The notes: generated by a model not told the origin, from the letters alone. Counted from the stretch's first letter, positions 52,572-62,425 are shown. The stretch: 64,000 bases of DNA from Chryseobacterium sp. LJ668 (GCF_019613955.1 NZ_CP080443.1:806001-870000), one strand, 5' to 3'. A program made the numbers and translations.

Positions 52572-53819
52572 ATGGAAATCAAAAAACTCAATATCGTTAT
52601 TACTCTAGGGCTTGTTGCCATTATCGGTATTTTGATCGCCCAGCTTTTGTGGACAAAACAGGCATACAATCTTGAGGACAAAAAGTTTAACCAAAAAGTA
52701 AACATTGCACTGATGGAGGTTGTAGACAAGATGTCTGAAGGGAAAACCTCTTTTACAGAAAATCCTGTGCAGATTGTTGCCAATGATTATTACGTTGTCA
52801 ATATCAATAACGAATTTCATCCTACAGTTCTTGAACATTATTTGAAGACAGAATTCACAAGGCTTCAGATCAATACCGACTACGTTTACGCAGTGTATAA
52901 TTGCCACAGCGATCAGATGATTTACGGAAAATACATGACCAGTCATCAGGAAGAGCCCAGTGAAAAAGTGATTAAATTTCCTAAGCATAAAAATCTTACC
53001 TATTATTTTTCAATACGTTTTCCGGATAAAACAACTTATCTGATCAGCTCACTTCGTTTTTGGTATCTGCTGACATTTGCGCTTATTATCATTTTGCTTG
53101 TGTATGTTTATTCAATTTATACCATCATTCAACAAAAAAAATTCTCTGAGCTTCAACGTGATTTCATCAATAATATGACCCATGAGTTTAAAACTCCACT
53201 ATCGTCAATTCTTCTGGCAACCGAAGCTCTTAACAAACAGGAAATTGTGCAGCAAAATTTGAAACTTCAAACCTACACTTCAATTATTATCGATCAAAGT
53301 TACAAGCTCAATAATCACATAGAAAAAATACTCAATATTGCCAAAAATGATTCTGCCGGACTATCGTTAAAGACTGAGAAAATTTCACTTCTTCCTTTTA
53401 TTGAAGAAATTGCACAAAATATGCAGCAGAAGAATGAGAACCTGAACATTGATCTCAATATCGAAAATAATGCATTTGTGATTGCAGATAAATTCCACTT
53501 TACCAATATCATTTATAATATTATAGACAATTCAATTAAATATTGCGAAACAAAACCTAACATTATTATTTCGTCAGAAAAAGATTCAAAAGGATTATAT
53601 TTAAAGTTTAAAGACAATGGAATAGGTATTCCTGCGAAAAACATCCCTCATATTTTCGATAAATTTTACAGGGTGCATACGCAGAAAAGTGATGAGATTA
53701 ACGGTTTTGGCTTGGGACTTTTTTATGTAAGAAAAATTGTTCAGCAGCATCACTGGAAAATATCTGTGGCGAACAATAAAGATTTGGGAATTACCACCAC
53801 TCTGTTTTTTCCGTTTTAA
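52572..53819 (+). CDS. Sensor histidine kinase
   Basis: The ATG at 52572 (MEIKKLNIVITLG) is preferred to upstream TTG/GTG codons. The 415-residue protein has two membrane helices (about 7-27 and 163-186), a periplasmic sensor domain of about 135 residues between them, an H-box NNMTHEFKTPLSS with H204, and ATPase boxes (NIIYNIIDNSIKY, DNGIGIP, FGLGLFYVRKIV). No HAMP domain is evident. The response regulator follows 13 bp downstream. Confidence 0.93.
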   Translation: MEIKKLNIVITLGLVAIIGILIAQLLWTKQAYNLEDKKFNQKVNIALMEVVDKMSEGKTSFTENPVQIVANDYYVVNINNEFHPTVLEHYLKTEFTRLQINTDYVYAVYNCHSDQMIYGKYMTSHQEEPSEKVIKFPKHKNLTYYFSIRFPDKTTYLISSLRFWYLLTFALIIILLVYVYSIYTIIQQKKFSELQRDFINNMTHEFKTPLSSILLATEALNKQEIVQQNLKLQTYTSIIIDQSYKLNNHIEKILNIAKNDSAGLSLKTEKISLLPFIEEIAQNMQQKNENLNIDLNIENNAFVIADKFHFTNIIYNIIDNSIKYCETKPNIIISSEKDSKGLYLKFKDNGIGIPAKNIPHIFDKFYRVHTQKSDEINGFGLGLFYVRKIVQQHHWKISVANNKDLGITTTLFFPF

Positions 53820-53832
53820 ATAAGTGTAAACA

Positions 53833-54513
53833 ATGGATAAATCTAAAATTTTATACGCAGAAGACGACACCACGATAGCATTCCTGATTCAGGATAGCCT
53901 GGAAACGTATTATGAAATTGAGCATTACAAAAACGGAAAATCTGCGCTTGAAGCTTTTAATAATAAAGATTTTGACATATGCCTTTTAGACATTATGATG
54001 CCAGAAATGAACGGATTTGAATTGGCACAAAATATTCGTGAAAAAAATTCTGAAATTCCGATCATTTTTATTTCTGCTAAAGCTTTAAAAGAAGACCGAA
54101 TAAAAGGTTTAAAAATCGGAGCCGATGATTATCTGGTAAAACCTTTCAGCATTGAAGAACTGATGTTAAAAATTGAAGTTTTCCTGAAACGCTCTAAGAA
54201 AACAGAATCATCATCAACAAAATATACGGTCGGTAAATATCAATTTGATCCTAAAAACTACACTTTACAGGATGCCGGAAATATTATTTCTCTTACACAA
54301 AGAGAATCTGAACTGCTTCTTTATTTTATCCGACACAAAAATACCGTTCTGAAAAGACAAGATATTTTGAAAGCCATCTGGGGTGATGACGATTACTTCA
54401 TGGGACGAAGCCTTGATGTTTTTATTTCAAGACTGCGAAAAGTTTTTTCGGACGAGGAAAATATTACCATTGAAAACCTTCATGGGATTGGCTTTCGATT
54501 TTCTGAAAAATAA
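53833..54513 (+). CDS. OmpR-family response regulator
   Basis: The 226-residue protein has a receiver domain (acidic E10/D11/D12, phosphorylated D53 in CLLDIMMPEMNG, Lys in DDYLVKPFS) and a C-terminal winged helix (LTQRESELLLYFIRHKN, RSLDVFISRLRK). It is the partner of the kinase 13 bp upstream. Regulated genes are not evident. Confidence 0.95.
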   Translation: MDKSKILYAEDDTTIAFLIQDSLETYYEIEHYKNGKSALEAFNNKDFDICLLDIMMPEMNGFELAQNIREKNSEIPIIFISAKALKEDRIKGLKIGADDYLVKPFSIEELMLKIEVFLKRSKKTESSSTKYTVGKYQFDPKNYTLQDAGNIISLTQRESELLLYFIRHKNTVLKRQDILKAIWGDDDYFMGRSLDVFISRLRKVFSDEENITIENLHGIGFRFSEK

Positions 54514-54563
54514 ATCTTGATCTATTTGTTTTATTTATAAACGATGTGCCTTTGTATATCTTT

Positions 54564-54579
54564 AGAGAAATGTTTCTCT
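54564..54579 (+). terminator. Possible terminator after the response regulator
   Basis: AGAGAAA-TG-TTTCTCT forms a short 6-7 bp hairpin followed by TTCC, about 50 bp after the stop. The stem is weak. Confidence 0.4.
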
Positions 54580-54732
54580 TTCCTAATCTTTGATAATTAA
54601 ACGCAAAGCAACACAAAGTTTGTTAGCTTTTTCCAGCATTAAGTTAACAATAGCGTTCATTTAGATTTGAAAATGATAATTTATTATCTTTTGTTTTTAA
54701 TTAATTTTATCGTTTTCAAAAATCTCTCATTC

Positions 54733-57027
54733 ATGAAAAATTATACTATTCGCCTTTTTATATTTTTTTTGTTTTTTAGTTTAAATGGTAAAGCCCAATC
54801 TGAAAAATTAATTCAATACGCTAATCCATTGATCGGAACGGAAAAAATGGGACACACTTATCCCGGAGCAACCGCACCTTTTGGAGCCATACAACTAAGC
54901 CCCGAAACCGATACCATTTCTTATGAACTGAATGGCAAATACAACGGCGAGGTTTACAAATATTGTGCAGGATATCGCTATGAAGACAAAACAATTGTAG
55001 GTCTCAGCTCAACACATTTTAGTGGCACAGGACATTCTGATTTAGGAGATTTTCTAGTAATGCCGACTGTGGGAAAATTACAATTGAATCCTGGAACTTC
55101 TACAAATCCCGAAAATGGTTACCGAAGCAGATTCTCCCATCAAAACGAAAAAGCAGAAGCAGGATATTATAAAGTAAAACTAGATGATCACAATATTTTA
55201 GCTGAATTAACTGCAACAACAAGAGTCGGCGTTCATCGATATACCTTCCCGAAATCTGATCAGGCACATATTATTTTGGATTTGATGGCCGGAATTTACA
55301 ATTATGACGGCAAAAATGTCTGGACTTACGTTCGTGTAGAAAACGGAAATACTGTTACAGGCTATCGGCAAACAAACGGTTGGGCAAGAACCAGAATTGT
55401 TTATTTTGCAATGAAATTTTCTAAGCCTTTTAAATCTTACGGACAAAAGAATTACGACGGAAAGCAAGTTTACAATGGTTTCTGGAGAAAATTTGATCAA
55501 ACTAAAAACTTTCCTGAAATCGCAGGAAAAAACTTAAAAATGTACTTTGATTTTGATACAAAGGAAAATGAAGCGATTGAAGTTAAGTTGTCGATTTCCC
55601 CTGTAAGTCAAGCAAATGCATTAGAAAATTTAGAAAAAGAAACCGGAAATTTATCTTTTGACCAGGTAAAAGCACAAACGCAGGAGAATTGGAACAGAGA
55701 ATTAAATAAAATTGTCATCAGAAGTTCTGAAACCGACAAAACCAACTTTTATACGGCGATGTACCATACTTTTATCAGTCCGACAACGTATACCGATGTC
55801 AACGGAGAATATAAAGGTTTAGATCAAAATATTCACAAGGCAGAAGGTTTCACCAACTACACAACATTCTCAATTTGGGACACGTATCGCGCGCTTCATC
55901 CATTTTTCAACATTATTCAGCCAAAACGAAATAATGATATGGTGAAATCGATGATGGCGCATTACAATCAGTTTTCTATGAAAATGCTGCCGATCTGGTC
56001 ACATTATGCGAATGACAATTGGTGTATGAGCGGCTATCACAGCGTAAGTGTAGTTGCAGATGCAATCATTAAAGGAAATTATGACGGCGATGCAAACGAT
56101 GCTTTGAAAGCCTGTGTAGAAACCGCCAACAAAAGAGATTACGAAGGCATCGGACTGTACACTGATAAAGGATTTATTCCTGCAGAAAAAAGCGGAACTT
56201 CTGTTTCTAGTACATTAGAATATGCTTATGATGATTGGGCAATTGCTCAGCTAGCAAAACATTTGGATGAGACAGAAATTTACAATCAATTCATCAAACG
56301 TTCTGAAAACTGGAAAAATAATTTTGATAAAACAATCGGATTTATGCGACCTCGTTTGGCGGATGGGACTTTTAAAAAAGATTTTAATGCACTGAGTACA
56401 CACGGACAAGGCTTTATTGAAGGAAATTCATGGAATTACAGTTTCTTCGTTCCTCAAAATCCAGATGAATTAATGAAAATGATGGGCGGAAAGAAAAAAT
56501 TTGCCTCAAAATTGGATGAATTGTTCACCATGCATTTACCAGACGAGTTTTTTGCAGATACGGAAGACATTACAAGAGAAGGAATTATTGGCGGTTACGT
56601 TCACGGAAACGAACCGGCGCATCATGTCGCTTATTTTTACAACTGGGCAGGACAACCGTGGAAAACACAGGCACAGGTAAGACGGATTTTAGAAATGCAA
56701 TACAAAGCAACTCCCGATGGATTGGGCGGAAATGACGATGCCGGGCAAATGAGTGCATGGTATATTTTGAGCTCGCTTGGTTTTTATCCTGTTGCTCCGG
56801 GTTCGGAGGATTATGCGATTGGAAGTCCGGCAATTGATCATGCAGTTCTAAATTTAGAAAACGGAAAAATATTTGAAATTGAAGCCATCAACCAAAGTCC
56901 GAAGAATATGTATGTTGGAAAAATTCTTCTAAACGGAAAAGAAATTAAAAACTTTACGTTGAAACATTCTGAGATTATGAGTGGTGGAAAATTGAGTTTT
57001 TATATGAGTTCGAAGGCGAGGAAATAG
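54733..57027 (+). CDS. GH92 family glycoside hydrolase (alpha-mannosidase type)
   Basis: The ATG at 54733 (MKNYTIRLFIFFLFF) starts a signal peptide ending GKAQ. An earlier in-frame ATG at 54667 would add 22 mostly hydrophobic residues. The 764-residue product matches GH92: GTEKMGHTYPGATAPFGAIQLSPET near the N-terminus, TYPGA..., FSIWDTYRALHP, GNSWNYSFFVPQN and GLGGNDDAGQMSAW. GH92 enzymes are Ca2+-dependent inverting exo-alpha-mannosidases acting on N-glycans and related mannosides, in the periplasm or secreted. No SusC/D pair lies nearby, so it is not in a classical PUL. Confidence 0.92.
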   Translation: MKNYTIRLFIFFLFFSLNGKAQSEKLIQYANPLIGTEKMGHTYPGATAPFGAIQLSPETDTISYELNGKYNGEVYKYCAGYRYEDKTIVGLSSTHFSGTGHSDLGDFLVMPTVGKLQLNPGTSTNPENGYRSRFSHQNEKAEAGYYKVKLDDHNILAELTATTRVGVHRYTFPKSDQAHIILDLMAGIYNYDGKNVWTYVRVENGNTVTGYRQTNGWARTRIVYFAMKFSKPFKSYGQKNYDGKQVYNGFWRKFDQTKNFPEIAGKNLKMYFDFDTKENEAIEVKLSISPVSQANALENLEKETGNLSFDQVKAQTQENWNRELNKIVIRSSETDKTNFYTAMYHTFISPTTYTDVNGEYKGLDQNIHKAEGFTNYTTFSIWDTYRALHPFFNIIQPKRNNDMVKSMMAHYNQFSMKMLPIWSHYANDNWCMSGYHSVSVVADAIIKGNYDGDANDALKACVETANKRDYEGIGLYTDKGFIPAEKSGTSVSSTLEYAYDDWAIAQLAKHLDETEIYNQFIKRSENWKNNFDKTIGFMRPRLADGTFKKDFNALSTHGQGFIEGNSWNYSFFVPQNPDELMKMMGGKKKFASKLDELFTMHLPDEFFADTEDITREGIIGGYVHGNEPAHHVAYFYNWAGQPWKTQAQVRRILEMQYKATPDGLGGNDDAGQMSAWYILSSLGFYPVAPGSEDYAIGSPAIDHAVLNLENGKIFEIEAINQSPKNMYVGKILLNGKEIKNFTLKHSEIMSGGKLSFYMSSKARK

Positions 57028-57139
57028 GTTTACTTAAACATGTCTTGCATTGATATTTTTCACTAATTTTCAAAAATAAATTCTGAAAGTATTCATTAAG
57101 AATAATGAGAAAGTGGGTTAAGAGTCTTTAAATAATTAT

Positions 57140-57208
57140 CTCGCAGATTGAGCAAATTTAGCAGATAATTCAACTAAAAATATCTGCGTTATCAGCTCAA
57201 TATGCGAG
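57140..57208. repeat. Nested inverted repeat downstream of GH92
   Basis: Outer arms CTCGCAGATTGAGC (57140-57153) and GCTCAATATGCGAG (57195-57208) pair with one mismatch; inner arms GCAGATA (57161-57167) and TATCTGC (57181-57187) pair perfectly. The 288-bp gap between GH92 and hxlR holds this element and nothing else recognisable. Confidence 0.75.
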
Positions 57209-57315
57209 AAAAAATCTAACTAACTTTTGGCTAATGCTTTATGAATTACTAAATTAAAAACGAGCTAAAGTCCGTTCCTATCAAAAAATTTATTTTTGAA
57301 TTATAAGAGAAAATT

Positions 57316-57693
57316 CTAAAAAACATCTTCCCTGATATTTCGTTTGTGCGTTCTGCCCCATTCCGAAAGCGACATGATAACCGTTTTTAGGGTTCGGCTA
57401 TAATCTGTCGAGATATATTCCACAACAACAGGAGTTTGCTCTGCGTGAACAATTCTTTTGACAAAACCATTTAATTCTAAATCTTTCAACTCGTTCGAAA
57501 GTACTCTTGCCGATATTCCGACAACAATTCTCTGAAGCTCATTAAACCGAATACTTCCATGTTCCTGCAACGCGATAATGATTTTCAGCTTCCATTTTCC
57601 ACCGATCACATAAAGCGCATCTTCCACCGATGAAAGATTTTGTGAACATCTCTGAGCTGTACAATTCTCTTCTGAATTATCAAATTTTTCCAT
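57316..57693 (-). CDS. HxlR family transcriptional regulator
   Basis: The 125-residue protein has the HxlR winged helix (ALYVIGGKWKLKIIIALQEHGSIRFNELQRIV, ISARVLSNELKDLELNGFVKR, VEYISTDYSRTL). HxlR-type dimers often sense quinones, aldehydes or oxidants through cysteines; here C11 and C16 in ENCTAQRC lie in the N-terminus. It is divergent from an azoreductase gene, its probable target. Confidence 0.92.
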   Translation of the reverse strand: MEKFDNSEENCTAQRCSQNLSSVEDALYVIGGKWKLKIIIALQEHGSIRFNELQRIVVGISARVLSNELKDLELNGFVKRIVHAEQTPVVVEYISTDYSRTLKTVIMSLSEWGRTHKRNIREDVF

Positions 57694-57716
57694 AACTCTA
57701 TATCATGAACTAACCC

Positions 57717-57750
57717 AAAGGTTACTACTAACCTTTTGTATACTACTAAC
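57717..57750. promoter_or_regulatory. Operator region between hxlR and the azoreductase gene
   Basis: A palindrome AAAGGTTA-CTAC-TAACCTTT (57717-57736) overlaps a direct repeat TACTACTAAC (57723-57732 and 57741-57750, spacing 18 bp). It lies between opposed -7 candidates TACATTTG (minus, 57768-57761) and TAATTTTG (plus, 57771-57778), as expected for HxlR-controlled divergent promoters. Confidence 0.6.
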
Positions 57751-57801
57751 TTTTCACAAGCAAATGTACATAATTTTGTCAGATAATTTAAAATTTAAAA
57801 T

Positions 57802-58404
57802 ATGAAACAAATTTTGCACATTATCTCAAGCCCGAGAATAGAAGTATCTGCAAGCAGAAAATTAGGAAATTCAATATTAGAAAAAATTCAGGAAAAATAT
57901 CCTGACAGTATAATAAAAGAGCGTGATCTGACAAAAAATCTTGTTCCTCTTTTGGAAGAAATTCACATCAATTCATTTTTTACTCCGGCAGAAAGCCGTT
58001 CTCCGGAACAGGAAATTATCAATCAATATTCCGAAGGATTAATTTCTGAATTACAGGAATCTGACATTATAATCGTTGAATCGCCGATGTATAATTTTTC
58101 GGTTCCGGCAACATTAAGAGCATATTTTGATTATACTTCAAGAGCAGGATATACCTTTCAATACAGTGAGAAGGGTCCTGAAGGATTGCTGAAAAACAAG
58201 AAATTATATATCGCTTTTTCTTCGGGGAATATATATTCTAAAGGTCCTTATCAGGTTTATGATTCCAATGTACCGTACATCAAAAACGTTTTTGGCTTCT
58301 ATGGAGTTACCGACGTTAGTGTTTTTCGTGCAGAAGGTCTATCCATTCCGGGAATTCAGGAAAATGCACTGGAAAATGCTATTGAAAGCATTATGATTGA
58401 TTAA
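57802..58404 (+). CDS. FMN-dependent NADH:quinone oxidoreductase / azoreductase
   Basis: The 200-residue flavodoxin-like protein has SSPRIEVSASRKLG, a MYNFSVPATLRAYFDY motif for FMN and LYIAFSSGNIYSKGP, all typical of AzoR-type enzymes. They reduce quinones and azo compounds with NADH in the cytosol, often in defence against electrophiles. The divergent HxlR gene fits inducible control. Confidence 0.9.
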   Translation: MKQILHIISSPRIEVSASRKLGNSILEKIQEKYPDSIIKERDLTKNLVPLLEEIHINSFFTPAESRSPEQEIINQYSEGLISELQESDIIIVESPMYNFSVPATLRAYFDYTSRAGYTFQYSEKGPEGLLKNKKLYIAFSSGNIYSKGPYQVYDSNVPYIKNVFGFYGVTDVSVFRAEGLSIPGIQENALENAIESIMID

Positions 58405-58425
58405 TATTTAATTAGTTGTTAATAA

Positions 58426-58462
58426 AAACAAGGGCCTTTCAAAATTTGAAAAGCCTTTGTTT
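58426..58462. terminator. Bidirectional terminator between azoreductase and dihydroorotase
   Basis: Two 18-nt arms (58426-58443 and 58445-58462) pair with one mismatch and one G-U pair around the centre, with T-rich flanks on both strands. Confidence 0.8.
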
Positions 58463-58473
58463 ATGTATTATTC

Positions 58474-59805
58474 CTAAGCTTCAAAAAGCAATCGCTCCCC
58501 GAATTTTCCCTCACTGATTTTTCCGTTATCGTAAACCAGATTTCCGTTAACAAAAGTATGTGTTACTTGAGAATGGAAATTCATCCCTTCCAACGGACTC
58601 CAGCCACATTTGTAAAGGATATTGTTTTTTTCAACCGTCCAGTTTTCATTTAAATCAACCAAAACCAAATCTGCTTTATATCCTACCCTAACAAAACCTC
58701 TTTTCTCAACTCTGAAAAGAATAGCCGGGTTATGGCACATTTTTTCAACGATTTTCTCTAAAGAAATCTTTCCGTTGATATGATTTTCAAGCATGACAAC
58801 CAAAGAATGCTGAACCAAAGGTGCTCCAGAAGGACATTTAGTGTAGACATTCTGTTTTTCTTCCCAGGTGTGAGGTGCGTGATCGGTTGCAATGACATCA
58901 ATTCTGTCATCCAACAACGCTTCCCAAAGTCCGTCTTTGTCTTTTTGGGTTTTTACGGCAGGATTCCATTTGATTAGTCCACCTTTGGTATCGTAATCTT
59001 CATTTGTGAAAGTCAGGTGATGCACGCAAACTTCTGCTGTAATTTTTTTATCTTTTAATGGAATATCATTTCTGAAAAGCTCCATTTCCTTTGCTGTTGA
59101 CAAATGAAAAACATGCAGTCTTGCTCCCGTTTTTTTTGCCAGCTCAACTGCTTTTGAAGAAGATTTATAACAAGCTTCTTCACTTCTTATCAAATGGTGG
59201 AATTTCACGGGAATATCTTCACCGTATTGATCTAAATATTTTTGGGTATTTGCTCTAATTGTTGCTTCATCTTCACAATGCACAGCGATCAGCATTTTTG
59301 TATTGCTGAAAATATTCTCCAGCGTTTCTGGATTGTCTACCAGCATATTTCCTGTTGATGAGCCTAAAAATAATTTAATTCCGGGAACATTTTTAGGATT
59401 TGTTTTTAAAACTTCCTCTAGATTATCATTCGTTCCGCCCATCATAAATCCGTAATTGGCATATGCTTTCTGAGAAGCAATTTGATATTTATCCGCAAGC
59501 AATTCCTGAGTTACCGCATTCGGAACGGTATTTGGCTGGTCGATAAAACTTGTAATTCCACCTGCAATTGCCGCTTTTGATTCAGTTTCTATATCACCTT
59601 TATGCGTTAAACCCGGATCACGAAAGTGTACCTGGTCATCAATCACTCCAGGCAAAAGATATTTTCCGGCCGCATCGATTACCTCATCCGCTTCTTCAGA
59701 AATATTTTTTTGTATTTTAGAAATTAAATCATTTTCAATAAGAAGATCGCTTTCAACAGTTTTTCCTTCGTTGACGATTCTTACGTTTTTTATAAGGATT
59801 TTCAT
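58474..59805 (-). CDS. pyrC: Dihydroorotase
   Basis: The 443-residue amidohydrolase has the class I dihydroorotase pattern: VIDDQVHFRDPGLTHKGD near 55-71, the DQPNTVPN loop, the IKLFLGSS segment with the metal-bridging Lys, HCEDE, LHVFHLS and IATDHAPHTWEEK. In the textbook motif HxH the first His binds zinc; here it is Gln58 with H60 kept. The change is, as I recall, common in Bacteroidota sequences of this kind. It catalyses the cyclisation of carbamoyl-aspartate to dihydroorotate in pyrimidine synthesis. Confidence 0.88.
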   Translation of the reverse strand: MKILIKNVRIVNEGKTVESDLLIENDLISKIQKNISEEADEVIDAAGKYLLPGVIDDQVHFRDPGLTHKGDIETESKAAIAGGITSFIDQPNTVPNAVTQELLADKYQIASQKAYANYGFMMGGTNDNLEEVLKTNPKNVPGIKLFLGSSTGNMLVDNPETLENIFSNTKMLIAVHCEDEATIRANTQKYLDQYGEDIPVKFHHLIRSEEACYKSSSKAVELAKKTGARLHVFHLSTAKEMELFRNDIPLKDKKITAEVCVHHLTFTNEDYDTKGGLIKWNPAVKTQKDKDGLWEALLDDRIDVIATDHAPHTWEEKQNVYTKCPSGAPLVQHSLVVMLENHINGKISLEKIVEKMCHNPAILFRVEKRGFVRVGYKADLVLVDLNENWTVEKNNILYKCGWSPLEGMNFHSQVTHTFVNGNLVYDNGKISEGKFGERLLFEA

Positions 59806-59927
59806 TTTTTACTTTTAAATATAAAGATTTGTATTGCACAAATTTAATATTTTCAGCAGTGATTTTTAAACATCAATCAGAAAATTGTGAATTCTAATAT
59901 TTACATTTGCATTTTAAAAAAATAAAT

Positions 59928-61382
59928 TTGTACAAGAAATTATTTGGACAAACCGCAGTATATGGGTTGAGTTCGGTTCTGGTGAGGATCTTTCCTTTCC
60001 TGATTGCACCCATTGTTACCAAAGCGTTCGGTCCCTCTGCATCTTCTCCTTTTGTAGACTGGTATTCGATAGCGGGCGTTATCACCGTTTTTTTGACTCA
60101 CGGAATGGAAACCTCTTTTTTCCGTTTTGCGCAGGAAGGTGAGATCGATAAAAAAACTTTGGTATCCACTTCTGCACTCAGCATCTTAGGAATCGGTTTT
60201 TTATATCTTATTTTAGGATATGTATTCAGGCAGGATCTTGCAAACGCTTTTGAAACGCCGGATCAGGTCAATTACCTTGTTATTTTTCTATTTATTCTTT
60301 CGTTTGACGCTTTTGCGACGATTCCGTCAGCCGTTTTACGTCTTGAAGGAAAACCTGTAACCTATATGCTTTCCAAAGTTATAGGATCATTAGTGTATTA
60401 TTTTTTAGTTGTATTTTTTATCAAATGGCTTCCTCATTATCCGGACGGAATTCTAGGAATTAAATATGATCCTAAAATAGGCGTCGGATATGTTTTCATC
60501 GCCAATTTGGTACAGAGTATTATCACATTAGCCATCGTCGGGAAAGAATTTGTGAATTTCAGCATCCATAAATTTGATTTTAAACTTTGGAAAAGAATCA
60601 TGAGCTATTCCTGGCCGGTAATGATTGCAGGACTTGCAGGAATTATCAACCAGACTTTGGATCGGCAGTTCCTTAAATATTTGCTTCCGAAAGAGGAAGC
60701 AAAGCATCAGATCGGCGTGTATGGCGCCGTTTATAAGATTGCAACATTTATTACTGTTTTCCGCCAGGCTTATCAGTTGGGAATCGAGCCCTACTTTTTT
60801 TCTAGTTTTAAAGATAAAAGCAATCATAAAACCTATGCAGTCCTGATGGATGTTTTCGTGATCTGCAACTGTCTTATCTATATCGGTTTGATGGTCAACC
60901 TTCAGTGGATTTCCGAAAGATATTTAAAAAATCCACTGTATTTTGAAGGAATTGAGATCATTCCTTTTGTAATGCTCGGCGCATTGTTTTTAGGAATTTA
61001 CCTGAATCTTTCGATATGGTATAAACTATCTGATCAGACGAGAGTGGGTTTATACATTTCTCTTATCGGAGCGGCAATAACGATATTCATCAACTTTACT
61101 TTTATTCCTGTATACGGATATTGGGCGAGTGCGTTTGCTGCATTGATTACATATAGCAGCATGATGGTTATTTCTTATATTTGGGGTAAAATACAATATC
61201 CAATCCATTATAACATAAAAAAAATTGCCGTTTACCTATCATTATCGATTGCAATATCAATGATTTCGTTTTATCTTTTCCGATATAATTATTTAATTGG
61301 AAACGGATTATTTATCTTATTCATCGCATTCTTGGTCTACAATGAAAGAACGATGATCAACAAAATACTAAGAAAATCTTAA
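59928..61382 (+). CDS. Polysaccharide/oligosaccharide flippase (MOP superfamily)
   Basis: The 484-residue protein has about 14 membrane helices and the Wzx/MATE-like N-terminal pattern LFGQTAVYGLSSVLVRIFPFL. There is no ATG near this conserved start; a TTG at 59928 (YKKLFGQ) or the TTG at 59907 would be used. It probably exports lipid-linked glycans or peptidoglycan precursors. It is the first gene of an envelope operon continuing to the window end. Confidence 0.82.
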   Translation: MYKKLFGQTAVYGLSSVLVRIFPFLIAPIVTKAFGPSASSPFVDWYSIAGVITVFLTHGMETSFFRFAQEGEIDKKTLVSTSALSILGIGFLYLILGYVFRQDLANAFETPDQVNYLVIFLFILSFDAFATIPSAVLRLEGKPVTYMLSKVIGSLVYYFLVVFFIKWLPHYPDGILGIKYDPKIGVGYVFIANLVQSIITLAIVGKEFVNFSIHKFDFKLWKRIMSYSWPVMIAGLAGIINQTLDRQFLKYLLPKEEAKHQIGVYGAVYKIATFITVFRQAYQLGIEPYFFSSFKDKSNHKTYAVLMDVFVICNCLIYIGLMVNLQWISERYLKNPLYFEGIEIIPFVMLGALFLGIYLNLSIWYKLSDQTRVGLYISLIGAAITIFINFTFIPVYGYWASAFAALITYSSMMVISYIWGKIQYPIHYNIKKIAVYLSLSIAISMISFYLFRYNYLIGNGLFILFIAFLVYNERTMINKILRKS

Positions 61383-61405
61383 ATTTAAATTAAACTATAA
61401 AACAT

Positions 61406-62425
61406 ATGAAAATTATTGTACCAATGGCTGGTCGTGGTTCAAGATTACGTCCGCATACCCTTACAGTTCCAAAACCTCTGATCCCGATTGCAGGAAAACC
61501 CATTGTACAAAGATTAGTAGAAGATATTGCTAAAGTTGCCGGAGAAGAAATAGAAGAAGTAGCATTCATTATTGGTGATTTTGGCGATGAGGTTGAAAAA
61601 TCTCTGCTTCAGATCGCTGAAAGATTAGGTGCGAAAGGAAGCATTTATCACCAGGTTGAGCCACTTGGGACTGCACACGCAATCAAATGCGCAGAAGATT
61701 CTATGCAGGGAAATGTAGTCGTGGCTTTTGCAGATACCCTTTTCCGTGCAGATTTTGTTTTGGATAAAGAATCTGACGGTGTGATCTGGGTAAAAAGTGT
61801 TGAAGATCCTTCTGCGTTCGGAGTTGTAAAATTAGACAATCTAGGTTTTATCACAGATTTTATTGAGAAACCTCAAACTTTTGTTTCAGACTTAGCCATT
61901 ATCGGTATTTATTATTTCAACAGTGCTGAAAAACTGATGGATGAGATCAATTATATCATTTCAAACGATATCAAAAACGGCGGTGAATACCAGCTGACTC
62001 TTGCCCTTGAAAACCTTAAGGCTAAAGGTGCAAAATTCAGTTCGGGGCAGGTGAATGACTGGATGGATTGCGGAAACAAAAATGCAACCGTCGAAACCAA
62101 CTGTAAAATTCTTGCCTATGAAAAAGAGGAAATGTCTCATTTTGCAGCTACATCTGTTGTTGAAAACTCTCTGATTATTCCACCTTGTTTTATCGGCGAA
62201 AACGTGAAGATTTTTAATTCAAAAATCGGCCCCGGAGTTTCTATTGGAAATAACACTGTGATTATCAATTCAAATATCGAAAATTCTTTAATCCAGGAAA
62301 ATACAAAAATTAATCACGGGAACCTTTCTAACTCAATGATTGGTAATTCTGCCCAATATTTTGGGGTTGCAAGAGAGATTTCTTTAGGTGATTTTTCGGT
62401 TTTAGATTTTCTGAATAAAGATTAA
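61406..62425 (+). CDS. Sugar-phosphate nucleotidyltransferase
   Basis: The 339-residue protein has the pyrophosphorylase signature PMAGRGSRLRPHTLTVPKPLIPIAGKP, the VEPLGTAHAIKCAED loop and the VNDWMDCGNKNATVETN substrate loop. It ends in a left-handed beta-helix (about 250-339). It forms NDP-sugars such as dTDP-glucose or GDP-mannose from sugar-1-phosphate; the base specificity cannot be decided. It is 23 bp after the flippase. Confidence 0.9.
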   Translation: MKIIVPMAGRGSRLRPHTLTVPKPLIPIAGKPIVQRLVEDIAKVAGEEIEEVAFIIGDFGDEVEKSLLQIAERLGAKGSIYHQVEPLGTAHAIKCAEDSMQGNVVVAFADTLFRADFVLDKESDGVIWVKSVEDPSAFGVVKLDNLGFITDFIEKPQTFVSDLAIIGIYYFNSAEKLMDEINYIISNDIKNGGEYQLTLALENLKAKGAKFSSGQVNDWMDCGNKNATVETNCKILAYEKEEMSHFAATSVVENSLIIPPCFIGENVKIFNSKIGPGVSIGNNTVIINSNIENSLIQENTKINHGNLSNSMIGNSAQYFGVAREISLGDFSVLDFLNKD

